DNA from: an uncultured Caryophanales bacterium
GTDB taxonomy: Bacteria; Bacillota_I; Bacilli_A; RF39; UBA660
Length of the DNA stretch: 25,378 nt
Reading direction: 5' to 3'
NCBI GenBank assembly: GCA_947065955.1
Contig: CAMSXY010000001.1
Span: 1 to 25,378 of the forward strand
Positions 1-8,900 of this stretch are shown here, piece by piece. The position numbers and the translations under genes were made by a program. Below the pieces are notes generated by a model. The model saw only the letters and a list, made by a program, of their open reading frames with translations, ran no database searches and was not told the origin of the DNA. Positions within the stretch are counted from its first letter, which is position 1. Each line of letters opens with the position of its first letter.

Positions 1-1959
1 AAAAATGTTATTTATCAATGTATTCAAAATATTCTTGAAAGAACAAAACAAGAGTATGCCTCTTTAAAAGAAATTTATGAGGAAGTTTCTACGTATTTAG
101 AAACGGAAAATAACGAGGTTTTGCAAACTCAAATTCGAGGAAGATTACAGGAATATTGTGAACAATATTCTAGTTTTTTAGGACAACCTTTATTTTTAAC
201 AGAGAAACCTAGGTCAGGAAGATGGACTATTAAGAAAAAGGAAAAAAAGTTTATTCGATATGAACATAATTATTTTTTAATTAGTGAAGATAATTGGTGT
301 ACGATAGAAAAAGTTAAAAATATTACCAGTGAATATATTCTTGAAAGTGTTTCTGAAAATGTATATAAAGCAAAATTATCTTTCCTTCTTGGAAGAGAAA
401 AGGCAAGTATTATCCTTGAAGAATTAAATTCTATTCGTGAGTTATTAAAACCATATCCTGAATCTTCTAAGGAGAATGAAGGATATGGAATCGCATTTGA
501 GATTTTTTCTACTTCTGTAATCCACAATATTGATTATGAAGAATGTATTTCCCATTATAAAATTCATGGAGATGCAGACGGAAAAATTGATATAATTTAT
601 TATGGAGAGGCAAGTAAGATTTATATTTATCAGATTAAAATGGACACAATTAAAGATAATGCTTATTCGGATATGGCTTTAAATTATGGGACTTGTATAA
701 AGGGAAATGTTCCAGAAAATGGGAAAGATCTTTTTAATTTTTATAAAAAAAATGAAAAGGCTATAGAGGGAAAAGTGGTTATTTATAGAAGTGTATCTAT
801 GAATTCTTCCAAAGAAACTAATTTTAAACCTACGGATATTTATAATTTGTTTTTTCAAAACCATTTGTTACCACAAAATAATAATCATTTAACTTTGAAT
901 ATTATTAAACCAAGTTTATCCATTGGAGATAATTTACAGTATAATGTTTCGACTGATTTGAAAGGTAATTTTAATTTTTATATTCAATCTGATAAGTTGA
1001 TTCAATGTATACTAGATTCCTTAGGGATAAAACGATCTGGACCTATTAATTTGGATCATATCTCTAGATATTTTACCGATAATGTACGTGGAATTTTATC
1101 GGTTAATGAAAAAATGGTTCAAACAATTCATGAGGAGCCAGAAAATTTTATTAAGTATAATAATGGTATTAATATCACAGGAGAAGTTTTAGATCTTGGA
1201 CCTGTTATTCAAATTAAAAATCCTGTTATTAATAATGGGCAGCAGACAATTACCACTTTAATTTCTGAAAATACAAATCTTGAAAAAATTACAGTTTCTG
1301 TAAAGGTGACCAATGAAAAAGATCCGTTTATAAAGGGAAAAATATCGCAGTATTCAAACGAACAGGTAAGGGTAAAAGCGATTGATATGTTATCTTTAAA
1401 TTTTTATATTCGAGCAATTCAAAATGTGATTTTTAAAAATTCTTATCACGGTGAAAATTATTTTTTAGAGATTTATTCTTCTGGAAAAAAGAGCTATTAT
1501 GATCTTTTAAAAATCCTTTATCAAGAAGGTCATGTGATATCTCTTTTGGATTTTATGAAACTTTATTTTTCTATTCAAAATGGAAAAGAATTAGGGAATT
1601 GGAAGAACTTTCCGAATAGTCAAATTGAAAAAACGGAAATTGATGATTATTTTGATGAAGAAAAATCTTTTCGGGTATGCGAGGCAATTGTTCGTTATAA
1701 TAAATTTGTTGCAAAAATTAATAATAAGAAAGAAAAAGATGATTTTAAATCGGCTGATTTAGCTTTTAAATATTTACTCTGCAAAGAAAATTTACAGGAA
1801 GAAGAGGCTGCAACAATTATTCGAAATATTAATAAGAAATATTATTATGATGTTGCTGATGAGAAGAGTAAATTAATTGATATTTATAAAAGTACAACGA
1901 TTTTTTCTTTATTAGAAAAAGAGTTAAAATTGTTTCAAGAAGAAGAGGTAAAAGAATAA
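1..1959 (+). CDS. AIPR-family abortive infection protein with HTH and nuclease-like regions (5' truncated)
   Basis: The reading frame is open from the first base, so the gene begins outside the window; 652 codons are visible. Codons 1-80 look like the winged-helix domain that precedes some restriction endonucleases (KEIYEEV, then a region ending GRWTI). Codons about 155-215 resemble a PD-(D/E)xK nuclease fold, with E in FEIF, D197 in GKIDII and a QIK motif at codons 211-213. Codons about 310-560 carry the AIPR signature, seen as YNNGINI and NPVINNGQQT. AIPR proteins are associated with phage abortive infection; a role as a nucleic-acid-cleaving defence effector is inferred. A strong terminator follows, so this is the end of its transcript. 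A TTG at 121 is the first conventional-looking start inside the window, but the upstream codons continue the HTH domain, so I treat it as internal. Confidence 0.8.
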   Translation, partial: KNVIYQCIQNILERTKQEYASLKEIYEEVSTYLETENNEVLQTQIRGRLQEYCEQYSSFLGQPLFLTEKPRSGRWTIKKKEKKFIRYEHNYFLISEDNWCTIEKVKNITSEYILESVSENVYKAKLSFLLGREKASIILEELNSIRELLKPYPESSKENEGYGIAFEIFSTSVIHNIDYEECISHYKIHGDADGKIDIIYYGEASKIYIYQIKMDTIKDNAYSDMALNYGTCIKGNVPENGKDLFNFYKKNEKAIEGKVVIYRSVSMNSSKETNFKPTDIYNLFFQNHLLPQNNNHLTLNIIKPSLSIGDNLQYNVSTDLKGNFNFYIQSDKLIQCILDSLGIKRSGPINLDHISRYFTDNVRGILSVNEKMVQTIHEEPENFIKYNNGINITGEVLDLGPVIQIKNPVINNGQQTITTLISENTNLEKITVSVKVTNEKDPFIKGKISQYSNEQVRVKAIDMLSLNFYIRAIQNVIFKNSYHGENYFLEIYSSGKKSYYDLLKILYQEGHVISLLDFMKLYFSIQNGKELGNWKNFPNSQIEKTEIDDYFDEEKSFRVCEAIVRYNKFVAKINNKKEKDDFKSADLAFKYLLCKENLQEEEAATIIRNINKKYYYDVADEKSKLIDIYKSTTIFSLLEKELKLFQEEEVKE

Positions 1960-1963
1960 TTAT

Positions 1964-2000
1964 AAAAAAGTTTCTATTTATTTTTGATAGAAACTTTTTT
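1964..2000 (+). terminator. Rho-independent terminator after the AIPR gene
   Basis: A perfect 14-bp stem (AAAAAAGTTTCTAT with ATAGAAACTTTTTT) and a 9-nt loop sit 5 nt after the stop codon. The right arm ends in a T run. Confidence 0.85.
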
Positions 2001-2529
2001 CGTGTAAAGATTTTCTTTGATAAAAAGTATTGTGCCTTTACTATGCAAGGAGCATTTTTATTATCAAAAAATTCTCTTAATATAAGTTCATTTTATTATA
2101 CCCTTTTCTTCTTTCTGTATGGTCACACTATAATTAATACGTTTCCCGAAATTTTCAAATTTTCCTTTAAAGCCGATCGAATATTAATTGTTTCAATAAT
2201 TTGACTATTCCTTTTTTTATTAGAAAATATGTTCTTACAGGAACTTTTTCTTCACTAGGTATTCTAGAGAAATCTTTTTCTAATTTTTTTATCAAATAGG
2301 CAATGACAAGTAAAAAATATTTGAAAATATTTACATATATTTACAATTGGAAAGCTCTGATAACAATTACAGCTTTCTTTCGATAATAAAATATTCTTCT
2401 TTTTTTTGATTGCATTTTAATTTCTTTTACCGACGAATAGAAAACAATTATGTAAAGATAATGTTTAAAAGTATATAACTATTTACTTTTTTTATGGAAA
2501 AAAAGTCTAATTAGGAAAGAATTTCTTAT
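2001..2529. other. Gene-free AT-rich stretch, possibly decayed coding sequence
   Basis: There are about 530 bases without a credible ORF or RNA gene. On the minus strand, short open patches separated by stops and frame changes (for example a 22-codon patch containing TYFLIKKGIVKLLKQ) look like an eroded gene, but I cannot name a parent family. Confidence 0.4.
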
Positions 2530-2558
2530 TTGACATTCCTTGTGTGTAATGTTATAAT
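2530..2558 (+). promoter_or_regulatory. Sigma-A promoter for the GNAT gene
   Basis: TTGACA at 2530-2535 and TATAAT at 2553-2558 have the ideal 17-bp spacing. The expected transcription start near 2565 leaves a 5' leader of about 20 nt. Confidence 0.85.
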
Positions 2559-2584
2559 TTTTCTCTGTAGTGGGGGTTTTTATT

Positions 2585-3247
2585 ATGCAGTCATTAAAAA
2601 ATTTGTCTTATGAAAAAGAGGTTTTATTAAATTCTTCTTTTGTTTATGGTGGATTTCCACAGAGACTTTATTTATCAAAATCTTTTCTTAAAAATAGTGG
2701 ATGTGACCAATATTTTTTAAAGGTATATAGTGTCCAAGATACTATGATTTGTCAGGGATATATTTATTTTTATATAGATTTTTTAACAAAAACAAGTCAT
2801 TTTATTGGGGTTTATGTGAAACCTGAGTATCGTAGTACAGGTCTTGCTTCTTTGTTAATTTCAAGTTGGATTCAATTTTGTTGTGATTATGATTTTATTC
2901 ATTTGACGACCAATAAGAAACAAAGAAAACCTTTTTTAGTGTATTTATTAAAAACGTTTGGTTTTGAAATTTTAAATTTAGAGAGATATCAAACTTCACC
3001 TTATACGATTTATATATGTAATGAAGATGATAGTAAGGTAAAATATTTATTATTTAAGAATAATAATCAAGCAAAGTCTTTTCTTAATGGTACTATTATG
3101 CAGCATGATAATTATTGTGTGATTGAAAAATTAGGAGAAGCTATGCATATATTAGATAATGTACTTCTTTCTACTCCTTATGATCTTCAAAATGAGGATA
3201 AGGCTTATACTAAGGCACTTCATATTTGCAAAAAACATCATGGATAA
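2585..3247 (+). CDS. GNAT-family acetyltransferase
   Basis: A 220-residue protein. The middle region shows GNAT motif A (FIGVYVKPEYRSTGLASLL), the acetyl-CoA-binding loop and helix, preceded by beta strands and followed by a motif B-like segment (YLLKTFGFEIL). The last 80 residues form an additional domain I do not recognise. I chose the ATG at 2585, 8 nt after a GTGGGGG ribosome binding site; the upstream GTG at 2570 overlaps that site. The gene is monocistronic, between its own promoter and a shared terminator. The acceptor substrate is unknown. Confidence 0.75.
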   Translation: MQSLKNLSYEKEVLLNSSFVYGGFPQRLYLSKSFLKNSGCDQYFLKVYSVQDTMICQGYIYFYIDFLTKTSHFIGVYVKPEYRSTGLASLLISSWIQFCCDYDFIHLTTNKKQRKPFLVYLLKTFGFEILNLERYQTSPYTIYICNEDDSKVKYLLFKNNNQAKSFLNGTIMQHDNYCVIEKLGEAMHILDNVLLSTPYDLQNEDKAYTKALHICKKHHG

Positions 3248-3277
3248 AAGGTCAATTTGTATGAAAAAATTTTATAT

Positions 3278-3316
3278 AAAAAAACAATCTAATATTATTT
3301 TTCAGATTGTTTTTTT
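3278..3316. terminator. Bidirectional terminator between the GNAT gene and mscL
   Basis: AAAAAAACAATCT pairs with AGATTGTTTTTTT around a 13-nt loop. There is an A run on one side and a T run on the other, so it can serve both convergent genes. The last codons and stop of mscL lie within it. Confidence 0.8.
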
Positions 3317-3744
3317 GTTTTCTTTGGTGTACTTTGTTTGTTTTGTTTTACGAGTAAGTCTCTAATTTCGGTTAATAGAGCTACTTCTTCTGGAAGTTGT
3401 TTTTTTGCTTTTTCTTTTACCTCTTTTTTACCTTCTTCTTTTTCTTCCTCTTTGGCTAATTTTGATAATTCATTGATACTTTTTACAAAGATGAAAATAC
3501 AGATTGAAATAATTAGAAAGTCAATGACATTTTGGATGAAAACGCCATAAGAGATAACAGCACTTCCTACTTGAAGAGATAAGTTTGAAAAATCAATTCC
3601 TCCAATAACAATTCCAATAAGGGGCATAATGATATCATTTACAAGGGATGATACAATTTTCCCGAATGCACCTCCGATGATAACTCCGACAGCTAGATCG
3701 ATTACATTTCCTCTCGATATAAATTGTTTAAATTCTTTAATCAT
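3295..3744 (-). CDS. mscL: Large-conductance mechanosensitive channel MscL
   Basis: A 149-residue channel that opens under membrane tension and releases solutes during hypo-osmotic shock. The N-terminus (MIKEFKQFISRGNVIDLAVGVIIGGAFGKIVSSL) is the MscL amphipathic helix plus the pore-lining TM1 with its GVIIGGAFG segment. TM2 lies around residues 72-90 (VIDFLIISICIFIFVKSIN). A charged Lys/Glu-rich tail follows, with the conserved EEVALLTEIRDLL helix. The start has a good ribosome binding site (AGAGGTGA). A short Lys-rich extension (QNKQSTPKKTKKQSEK) ends inside the terminator hairpin. The length is normal for the family. Confidence 0.97.
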   Translation of the reverse strand: MIKEFKQFISRGNVIDLAVGVIIGGAFGKIVSSLVNDIIMPLIGIVIGGIDFSNLSLQVGSAVISYGVFIQNVIDFLIISICIFIFVKSINELSKLAKEEEKEEGKKEVKEKAKKQLPEEVALLTEIRDLLVKQNKQSTPKKTKKQSEK

Positions 3745-3765
3745 AATTCACCTCTTTATAATTTC

Positions 3766-3794
3766 ATATTACAATTTTTCTTTAAAATAGTCAA
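3766..3794 (-). promoter_or_regulatory. mscL promoter
   Basis: On the minus strand, TTGACT (3794-3789) and TAATAT (3771-3766) are separated by 17 bp, just upstream of the mscL ribosome binding site. Confidence 0.7.
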
Positions 3795-3917
3795 GCCTTG
3801 ATGTTGCTAGTTATTACTATTGATGAAAATGAAGATTTTATACCTTTTATATAAATTGATTTTTAATATTATAAAAAAGTTTTATGGTCCATAAAGTATT
3901 TCCATTATTTTAGTGAA

Positions 3918-3926
3918 TGGTATAAT
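3918..3926 (+). promoter_or_regulatory. Extended -10 promoter for the remnant gene and sigma operon
   Basis: TGGTATAAT is a TGn-extended -10 box; no convincing -35 is visible. It lies about 36 bp before the 40-codon remnant and is the only clear promoter ahead of the sigma factor gene. Confidence 0.55.
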
Positions 3927-3961
3927 AACTATATAGAAGATTAAATAGAAAGGTGTATTTT

Positions 3962-4084
3962 ATGGAAAATGTAGTTTTTGAAAAAGTAAGAGCTTTTATG
4001 TATCGAAATGCAAGACCATTAGATTTAGCGTGTTTTCAATACCATTTTGAAAAAGGGAGTAAAGAGAAAAAACTTTTTTTGTGA
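3962..4084 (+). pseudogene. N-terminal remnant of a larger conserved protein
   Basis: An ATG with a good ribosome binding site (GAAAGGTG) opens a 40-codon frame. Its first 35 residues (including FMYRNARPLDLACFQYHFE) match, from memory, the N-terminus of a roughly 300-residue Firmicutes protein with prenyltransferase/squalene-cyclase-like repeats, in which the segment continues with a YQNEDGGFGHALE-type motif. Here the homology stops at EKGSKEKK and the frame closes after KLFL. I infer that a deletion joined the start of that gene to the sigma factor operon. It may still be translated as a leader peptide. Confidence 0.6.
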
Positions 4085-4128
4085 AACTTTTTTTTGAAAA
4101 ATACGACTTATATAGTGAGGTGAACAAA

Positions 4129-4680
4129 ATGGTCGATCAGGAAACCTTACATTTATTTGATGAACTTTATTATTCCACGTATGAAAGTGTTCTTACCTAT
4201 GTTGTTTGTAATTGTTCTAACATAGAAAACGTAAAGGATATTATGCAGAATATTTATTTGGAAGTTTTAAAAAAATTAGAAAAGGAAAAAACTTTTTTGA
4301 TTAATAAAGCTTATATAATGGGAATTGCTAAAAACAAGGTGAGAGATTATTATAGATTTCGTTATAAAAATAAACTTGTTTCTCTATTTTCTTTTATGGA
4401 TTCTAAAGAAGATATTTATCTTTTGGATACTGTTTCATCGGATATAGATATTGAAAGTGATCTTATAAAAGAGGAAGATATCCAGTTTATTTGGGCATAT
4501 CTAAAAAAGAAAAAGGTAGTTATTGCGAAGATATTTTATCTTTATTATTATATGGATTTCGAAATAAAGGAAATTGCAGAAAAAGTGCATATGAGTGAGT
4601 CAAATGTAAAAAATTATTTGTATAGAACTTTAAAAGAATTGAATGTTTTTATGAAAAAAAGAGGTGAAAGAAATGAGTAA
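4129..4680 (+). CDS. ECF-type RNA polymerase sigma factor
   Basis: A 183-residue sigma-70-family protein containing only regions 2 and 4. Region 2 spans about residues 8-70 (FDELYYSTYESVLTYVV, then VKDIMQNIYLEVLKKL and AYIMGIAKNKVRDYYRFR). Region 4 is near the C-terminus (MDFEIKEIAEKVHMSESNVKN), a helix-turn-helix for -35 recognition. I chose the ATG at 4129 because AGGTGA lies 5 nt upstream; an in-frame GTG at 4081 has no ribosome binding site and overlaps the remnant gene. The next gene overlaps it by 8 nt and encodes a membrane protein, the usual sigma/anti-sigma pairing. The regulon is not visible. Confidence 0.85.
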   Translation: MVDQETLHLFDELYYSTYESVLTYVVCNCSNIENVKDIMQNIYLEVLKKLEKEKTFLINKAYIMGIAKNKVRDYYRFRYKNKLVSLFSFMDSKEDIYLLDTVSSDIDIESDLIKEEDIQFIWAYLKKKKVVIAKIFYLYYYMDFEIKEIAEKVHMSESNVKNYLYRTLKELNVFMKKRGERNE

Positions 4681-5362
4681 AAAAAAGGTTATTAAAGAAG
4701 TATTTGATCGAAATTTTTCTATGGAGGAGATGAGAGCTCAAATTCTTCAAAAAAGTAAAGAAAAAAAATATATATATCAAAATTTATTTTTTAAATACAG
4801 TTTACCTATTTGTATTTTCTTATGTGGTGTATTTGTTTTAAATAATAATTTTTCTCTTTCCAACTCAGAAAAAGGGGGTGTAGAAAATTCTGTTTCCAAT
4901 AGTTTCTATATTAACAAAATAGAGAATATGGGTGCTAATAGAATTGATGCAATAGAAAAGAAAATTTCTTTTTCTGATTTGGATAATTCATGGCTTGGTG
5001 CTTTAAAAAATAGGATAGCTGTTCCAAATGATTTAGAAAATTTTAATGGATATATGCTTTATACTAGACAAGATCAGAATAGTGATTACACAAATTTAAA
5101 TTGTTATGTTTATTCTTACTTTAGTACTACAGTTGGAAAAGACGTTCGTATTGCTTTTTCAAATAAGAATAAACCTGTTCGAGACTATTTTTTTGAACAA
5201 GTTGGAAAAATTTCTAAAATAAATAATATAGAATTAACAATTTATCAATATGAAGATATTTACTTTGCTGAATTTGTATTTGATGACTATTTTTTCGATA
5301 TAGAGGTTCAAGGATTAAGTGAAACTGAATTTACAGTTTTACTAGAATCAATTATTAAGTAG
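4673..5362 (+). CDS. Probable membrane-anchored anti-sigma factor
   Basis: A 229-residue protein with a cytoplasmic N-terminus of about 30 residues (MSKKKVIKEVFDRNFSMEEM), one transmembrane helix at about 36-55 (LPICIFLCGVFVL) and an extracytoplasmic domain of about 170 residues rich in Asn, Tyr and Phe. I see no HxxxCxxC zinc motif, so it is not a ZAS-type anti-sigma. The role is inferred from its position and its 8-nt overlap with the sigma gene. The ATG at 4673 follows GAGGTGA; the GTG at 4664 lies inside that site. The outer domain may sense an envelope signal; the ligand is unknown. Confidence 0.65.
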   Translation: MSKKKVIKEVFDRNFSMEEMRAQILQKSKEKKYIYQNLFFKYSLPICIFLCGVFVLNNNFSLSNSEKGGVENSVSNSFYINKIENMGANRIDAIEKKISFSDLDNSWLGALKNRIAVPNDLENFNGYMLYTRQDQNSDYTNLNCYVYSYFSTTVGKDVRIAFSNKNKPVRDYFFEQVGKISKINNIELTIYQYEDIYFAEFVFDDYFFDIEVQGLSETEFTVLLESIIK

Positions 5363-5369
5363 TTTTTTT

Positions 5370-5403
5370 AAGTAGACGATCTTATAGAAAGTCTGCTTTT
5401 TTT
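5370..5403 (+). terminator. Terminator of the sigma/anti-sigma operon
   Basis: AAGTAGAC pairs with GTCTGCTT (one G-U pair) around a 13-nt loop and is followed by a seven-T run, 7 nt after the stop codon. Confidence 0.8.
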
Positions 5404-5435
5404 ATGTTACAATAGTTGTTAAATGGAGGATTTGT

Positions 5436-5705
5436 ATGGAATATTTAAAAGAAGATCATAAAGAAATTCTTATTTCTAACATTAATAAGATTCATACAAC
5501 TAAGATGGGGGAAGAGAGGATTCGAAGGAATCTTAAATTGGGGGATTTGGATGTTGTTTTATACTGTAAGAATAAGATTATGGATTCTAAAAGTTGTGTT
5601 TATAAAACGGGAAAAAATTTGTATTGTTTAATCGATGATATAAAAATAACAATTCATTCTCATAGTTATACAATTATTACTGCACAAATTGTTTTATTAC
5701 CATAA
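5436..5705 (+). CDS. DUF3781 family protein
   Basis: An 89-residue protein. The sequence fits the DUF3781 pattern: IHTTKMGEERIRRNL, DVVLYCKNKI, then a GKNLYCLIDDIKITIHSHSY segment and TIITAQ. The function of the family is unknown. GGAGG lies 6 nt before the ATG. TACAAT at 5408-5413, preceded by TATGT, can serve as an extended -10 promoter, so the gene is probably transcribed alone. It is the last gene before the CRISPR-Cas locus, and nothing in it suggests a role in immunity. Confidence 0.75.
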   Translation: MEYLKEDHKEILISNINKIHTTKMGEERIRRNLKLGDLDVVLYCKNKIMDSKSCVYKTGKNLYCLIDDIKITIHSHSYTIITAQIVLLP

Positions 5706-5709
5706 ATTG

Positions 5710-5738
5710 TTGCAAAAATTGTCGAAAAAATGTATAAT
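5710..5738 (+). promoter_or_regulatory. Promoter of a putative small RNA
   Basis: TTGCAA at 5710-5715 and TATAAT at 5733-5738 are 17 bp apart. The predicted start is near 5745, only a few bases before a terminator hairpin. Confidence 0.6.
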
Positions 5739-5744
5739 GAATTT

Positions 5745-5787
5745 AGAAGTGCTTGTACAGACTTTGATTTGTTCAAGCACTTTTTTT
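5745..5787 (+). ncRNA. Putative 43-nt hairpin RNA converging on the tracrRNA gene
   Basis: A perfect 8-bp stem (AGTGCTTG with CAAGCACT) encloses an 18-nt loop and is followed by seven Ts. With the promoter just upstream, the expected transcript is about 43 nt, nearly all terminator. It ends 14 bp from the 3' end of the tracrRNA, which runs towards it. Alternatively the hairpin is only the terminator of the DUF3781 gene and the promoter match is fortuitous. I found no clear complementarity to the cas9 start region. Confidence 0.4.
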
Positions 5788-5801
5788 GTATAATTCTATA
5801 T

Positions 5802-5908
5802 AAAAAAAGTTGCCGAAGCAACTTTTTTTAATCACCTAAGTGATGCTTAAAAAGCTTTAAAGGTAAACCTTTATTTTAACGCACTATGTCATGTTAAATG
5901 GTATTAAC
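5802..5908 (-). ncRNA. tracrRNA of the type II-A system
   Basis: A transcript of about 107 nt read from the minus strand, divergent from cas9. Its 5' part (about 5908-5874) is an anti-repeat containing ACCATTTAACATGACATAG, complementary to the array repeat with a few mismatches. It is followed by GCGTTAAAATAAAGG, close to the GTTAAAATAAGG segment of the Streptococcus pyogenes tracrRNA. Downstream come a nexus-like hairpin (AAAGG TTTA CCTTT), a weak GCTT/AAGC hairpin, ATCAC TTAG GTGAT, and the terminator GTTGC TTCG GCAAC with a seven-T run. It pairs with crRNA for processing by RNase III and for loading into Cas9 (established for the family). The 5' end is inferred from the promoter. Confidence 0.9.
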
Positions 5909-5914
5909 AAAGTT

Positions 5915-5943
5915 ATTGTATATCAAATTGGTTTCTTTGTCAA
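5915..5943 (-). promoter_or_regulatory. tracrRNA promoter
   Basis: On the minus strand, TTGACA (5943-5938) and TACAAT (5920-5915) have an exact 17-bp spacer. The -35 box is only about 20 bp from the cas9 start codon, so RNA polymerase here could interfere with cas9 transcription. I see no strong promoter on the plus strand for cas9 itself. Confidence 0.9.
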
Positions 5944-5963
5944 GTTAGGAAGTGAGGATTTTT

Positions 5964-8900
5964 ATGGAAGATTATTATATTGGTTTAGATATTGGAGATG
6001 CATCGGTTGGTTATGCAGTTATTGGAAAAGATTATCATTTAGTTAAAAATCATTCGAAAAATATGTGGGGAGCTCGTCTTTTTGAACCAGGAAAAACTGC
6101 AAAAGAAAGAAGACTTTTTCGCAGTAGTCGAAGACATTATGAAAGAAGACGAAAAAGAATTGCTTTATTACAAAGAATGTTTGAGGAAGAAATATTGAAA
6201 GTGGACGCAACCTTCTTCTTGCGTTTGAAAGAAAGTTTTTGTTGGAAAGAAGATTCTCATTATAAAAAGGACTATAATCTTTTTATAGACAGTTCTTATA
6301 ATGATAAAATCTATTATAAGGAATATCCTACGATTTATCATTTGCGTCATAAACTTATGTATTCAAAGGAAAAAATGGATATTCGGCTTGTTTATTTGGG
6401 AATTCATCATATTTTAAAATATCGTGGTAATTTTTTGTATGAAGGACAAAATTTTGATGTAAAATCTTTAGATGTGCCTTCTAAAATTAAATCCGTTTTA
6501 AATATCTTTGCGGAAAATTTTGAAATGGTTGATTTAACACAAATGGATCAAATTGATTTTTCTGCATTAGAAAACTTATTTATTAATAAACAGATTTCCC
6601 TTAAACAAAAGCAAGAAGAAATCCAAGAACTTTTAAAAAAGTGTTTTTTTAATTCAAATCAACTTAAACAATTTTGTTTGTTACTTCTTGGAAAAAAGGC
6701 AAATTTAACTGTTTTGTTTTCATTAGAGGGTGAAAAAGTAGAAGTGAATTTTTCTTCTTCTAAATATGAGGAAGAAAGAGAGAATATTTCTCTTATTTTG
6801 GGAGAAAAGATGGACTATGTGGAACAACTTTTTGAGCTTTATAGTAATCTTTTTTATAAAAGTATGTTTTCTTCGGATTCTAGTAAGGTAGTTACTTGTC
6901 TATCAGAGGCCATGCTACAAGTTTATACGAAACATGAAAAAGATTTAAAACTTTTGAAAAAACTTTTGAAAGAACAAGATCCTACTTTATATTCTTCTTT
7001 CTTTCGAGAAAAAGGTGATAATAGTTATGAGTCGTATATTCATAATTCTAGTAAATTTGATTACGACGCGCTTAAAAAATATCTAAAAAAAATTTTATCT
7101 TCGATTTCTTCTCCCGTAGTGGATCAAATTTTAGAAGATATAGAGAAAGATAATTTTTTAAGAAAAATAAATGTTGTCCAAAATTCTCTTTATCCTTATC
7201 AAGTTCATTTACAAGAGCTTAGACAAATTCTTTATAATCAAGGTCAATATTATCCTTTTCTGTTAGAAAAATATGATGAAAAAACTACTAAAATTGAGCA
7301 ACTTTTTATATTTCGAATTCCTTATTATGTAGGACCTTTAAATTTAAATGCAGATGAAAATGGCAATTCACGTAGTTTTGCGTGGCTTACAAAAAGAGAA
7401 AATGAAAAAATTACGCCTTTTAATTTTCATCAAGTTGTGGATGTTGAGAAAACTGCAGAAAATTTTATTCTTCGAATGACCAATTTTTGTACATATTTAT
7501 TAACTGAAAAGGTTATTCCTAAAAATTCTTTATTGTATACAGAATTTATGGTTTTAAATGAATTAAAACAAATTCGTGTTAATGGACATAAATTGCCACT
7601 TGTTTTACAACAGAAAGCAATTAAAGAACTTTTTTTAAAACAACGAGTTATTAAGGATTCGACTTTTAAAAAATGGTTGATAAAACAAAATGAATATCCT
7701 TTTTTAAATGGAAATCTTGAGATAAAAGGGTATCAAAAAGAGGATCAATTTGCTAGTAGCATGGGTGTTTTTATTGATTTTATTGATATTTTTGGAGAAA
7801 TTACCTTTCAAAATCAAAAAATGATCGAAAAATTGATTGAATGGATTACTATTTTTGAGGATAAAAAGGTTTTAAAACAAAAAATCGCTCGTTCTTATCC
7901 TTCCTTAACAGAGGAAATTTTAAAGAAAATTATTTCTAAAAAATATCAAGGGTGGTCGAGGCTTTCTTTTGAATTATTAACAGGAACAACAGGAATTTGT
8001 TATATCGATTCTTTTGGAGAAATGTTTAGTATTATGGATCTATTAAGAACAACAGAGGAAAATTTTATGCAGATTCTTTGTAATAAAAAATATGGATTTG
8101 AAGAGAAAATATATCATTATAATTATAAGGAGGAAAAGTCAGAAATTACGCTTGAAGATGTTTTGCGTATTCCAACTTCTCCTAGTGTTAAAAAGGGAAT
8201 TTGGCAAAGTGTATGTCTTACTTCTGAACTTGTTTCTTTTATGGGATATCCTCCTAAGCATATTTTTATAGAAGTAGCACGTTCTGATGAAAAGAAAAAG
8301 CGTACTATGTCAAGAATTGATAAAATTCGAAAACAATATCTTCAAATGGAAAAGTCTTTAAAAGAGCAAATAGAATATAAAAAACTTATGGGTGAGTTAG
8401 AAAATTATGATGTGTTAGATGAACGTGTATATTTATATTTTATGCAATTTGGAAAATGTCTTTATAGTTCTAAACCTTTAAATATCCATGATTTATCTAG
8501 TTATGAGATAGATCATATTATTCCAAGGTCGCTTATTAAAGATGATAGTTTTGATAATCTAGCACTTGTTTATAAAGAAATGAATCAGTGTAAGAAGGCA
8601 GATCTTACTTTAAAAGCATCGATTATTGAGAAACAAAAGCCTTTTTGGAAGCTTTTACAAGATCATGATTTTATGTCTTCTAAAAAGTATTTTAACTTAT
8701 GTCGAAAAGAATTTCGAGCAGAGGATATAGAAGGATTTATTAATCGTCAACTTGTGGAAACAAGGCAAATTGTTCAACACGTTATTCATCTTTTTAATAG
8801 TATTTATAAAGAGGATACTGTGGTGTCTGTAAAGGCTAGTTTATCTTCTGATTATCGCAAGCGTTATCAACTTTATAAATTTCGTGAGTTGAATCATTTT

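Noticed and set aside
2001..2529. Possible minus-strand gene in the long gap after the AIPR gene
   Set aside because: Open patches are shorter than 30 codons and lie in different frames with stops between them; I could not recognise a parent family, so it is listed only as a gene-free stretch.
3159..3550. Two plus-strand frames overlapping the end of the GNAT gene and mscL
   Set aside because: They cross the bidirectional terminator and run antisense to mscL; translations are low-complexity.
4040..4100. Terminator between the remnant gene and the sigma factor gene
   Set aside because: The A-rich and T-rich runs here (CTTTTTTT repeated twice) have no G/C-containing stem, so a functional terminator is not supported.
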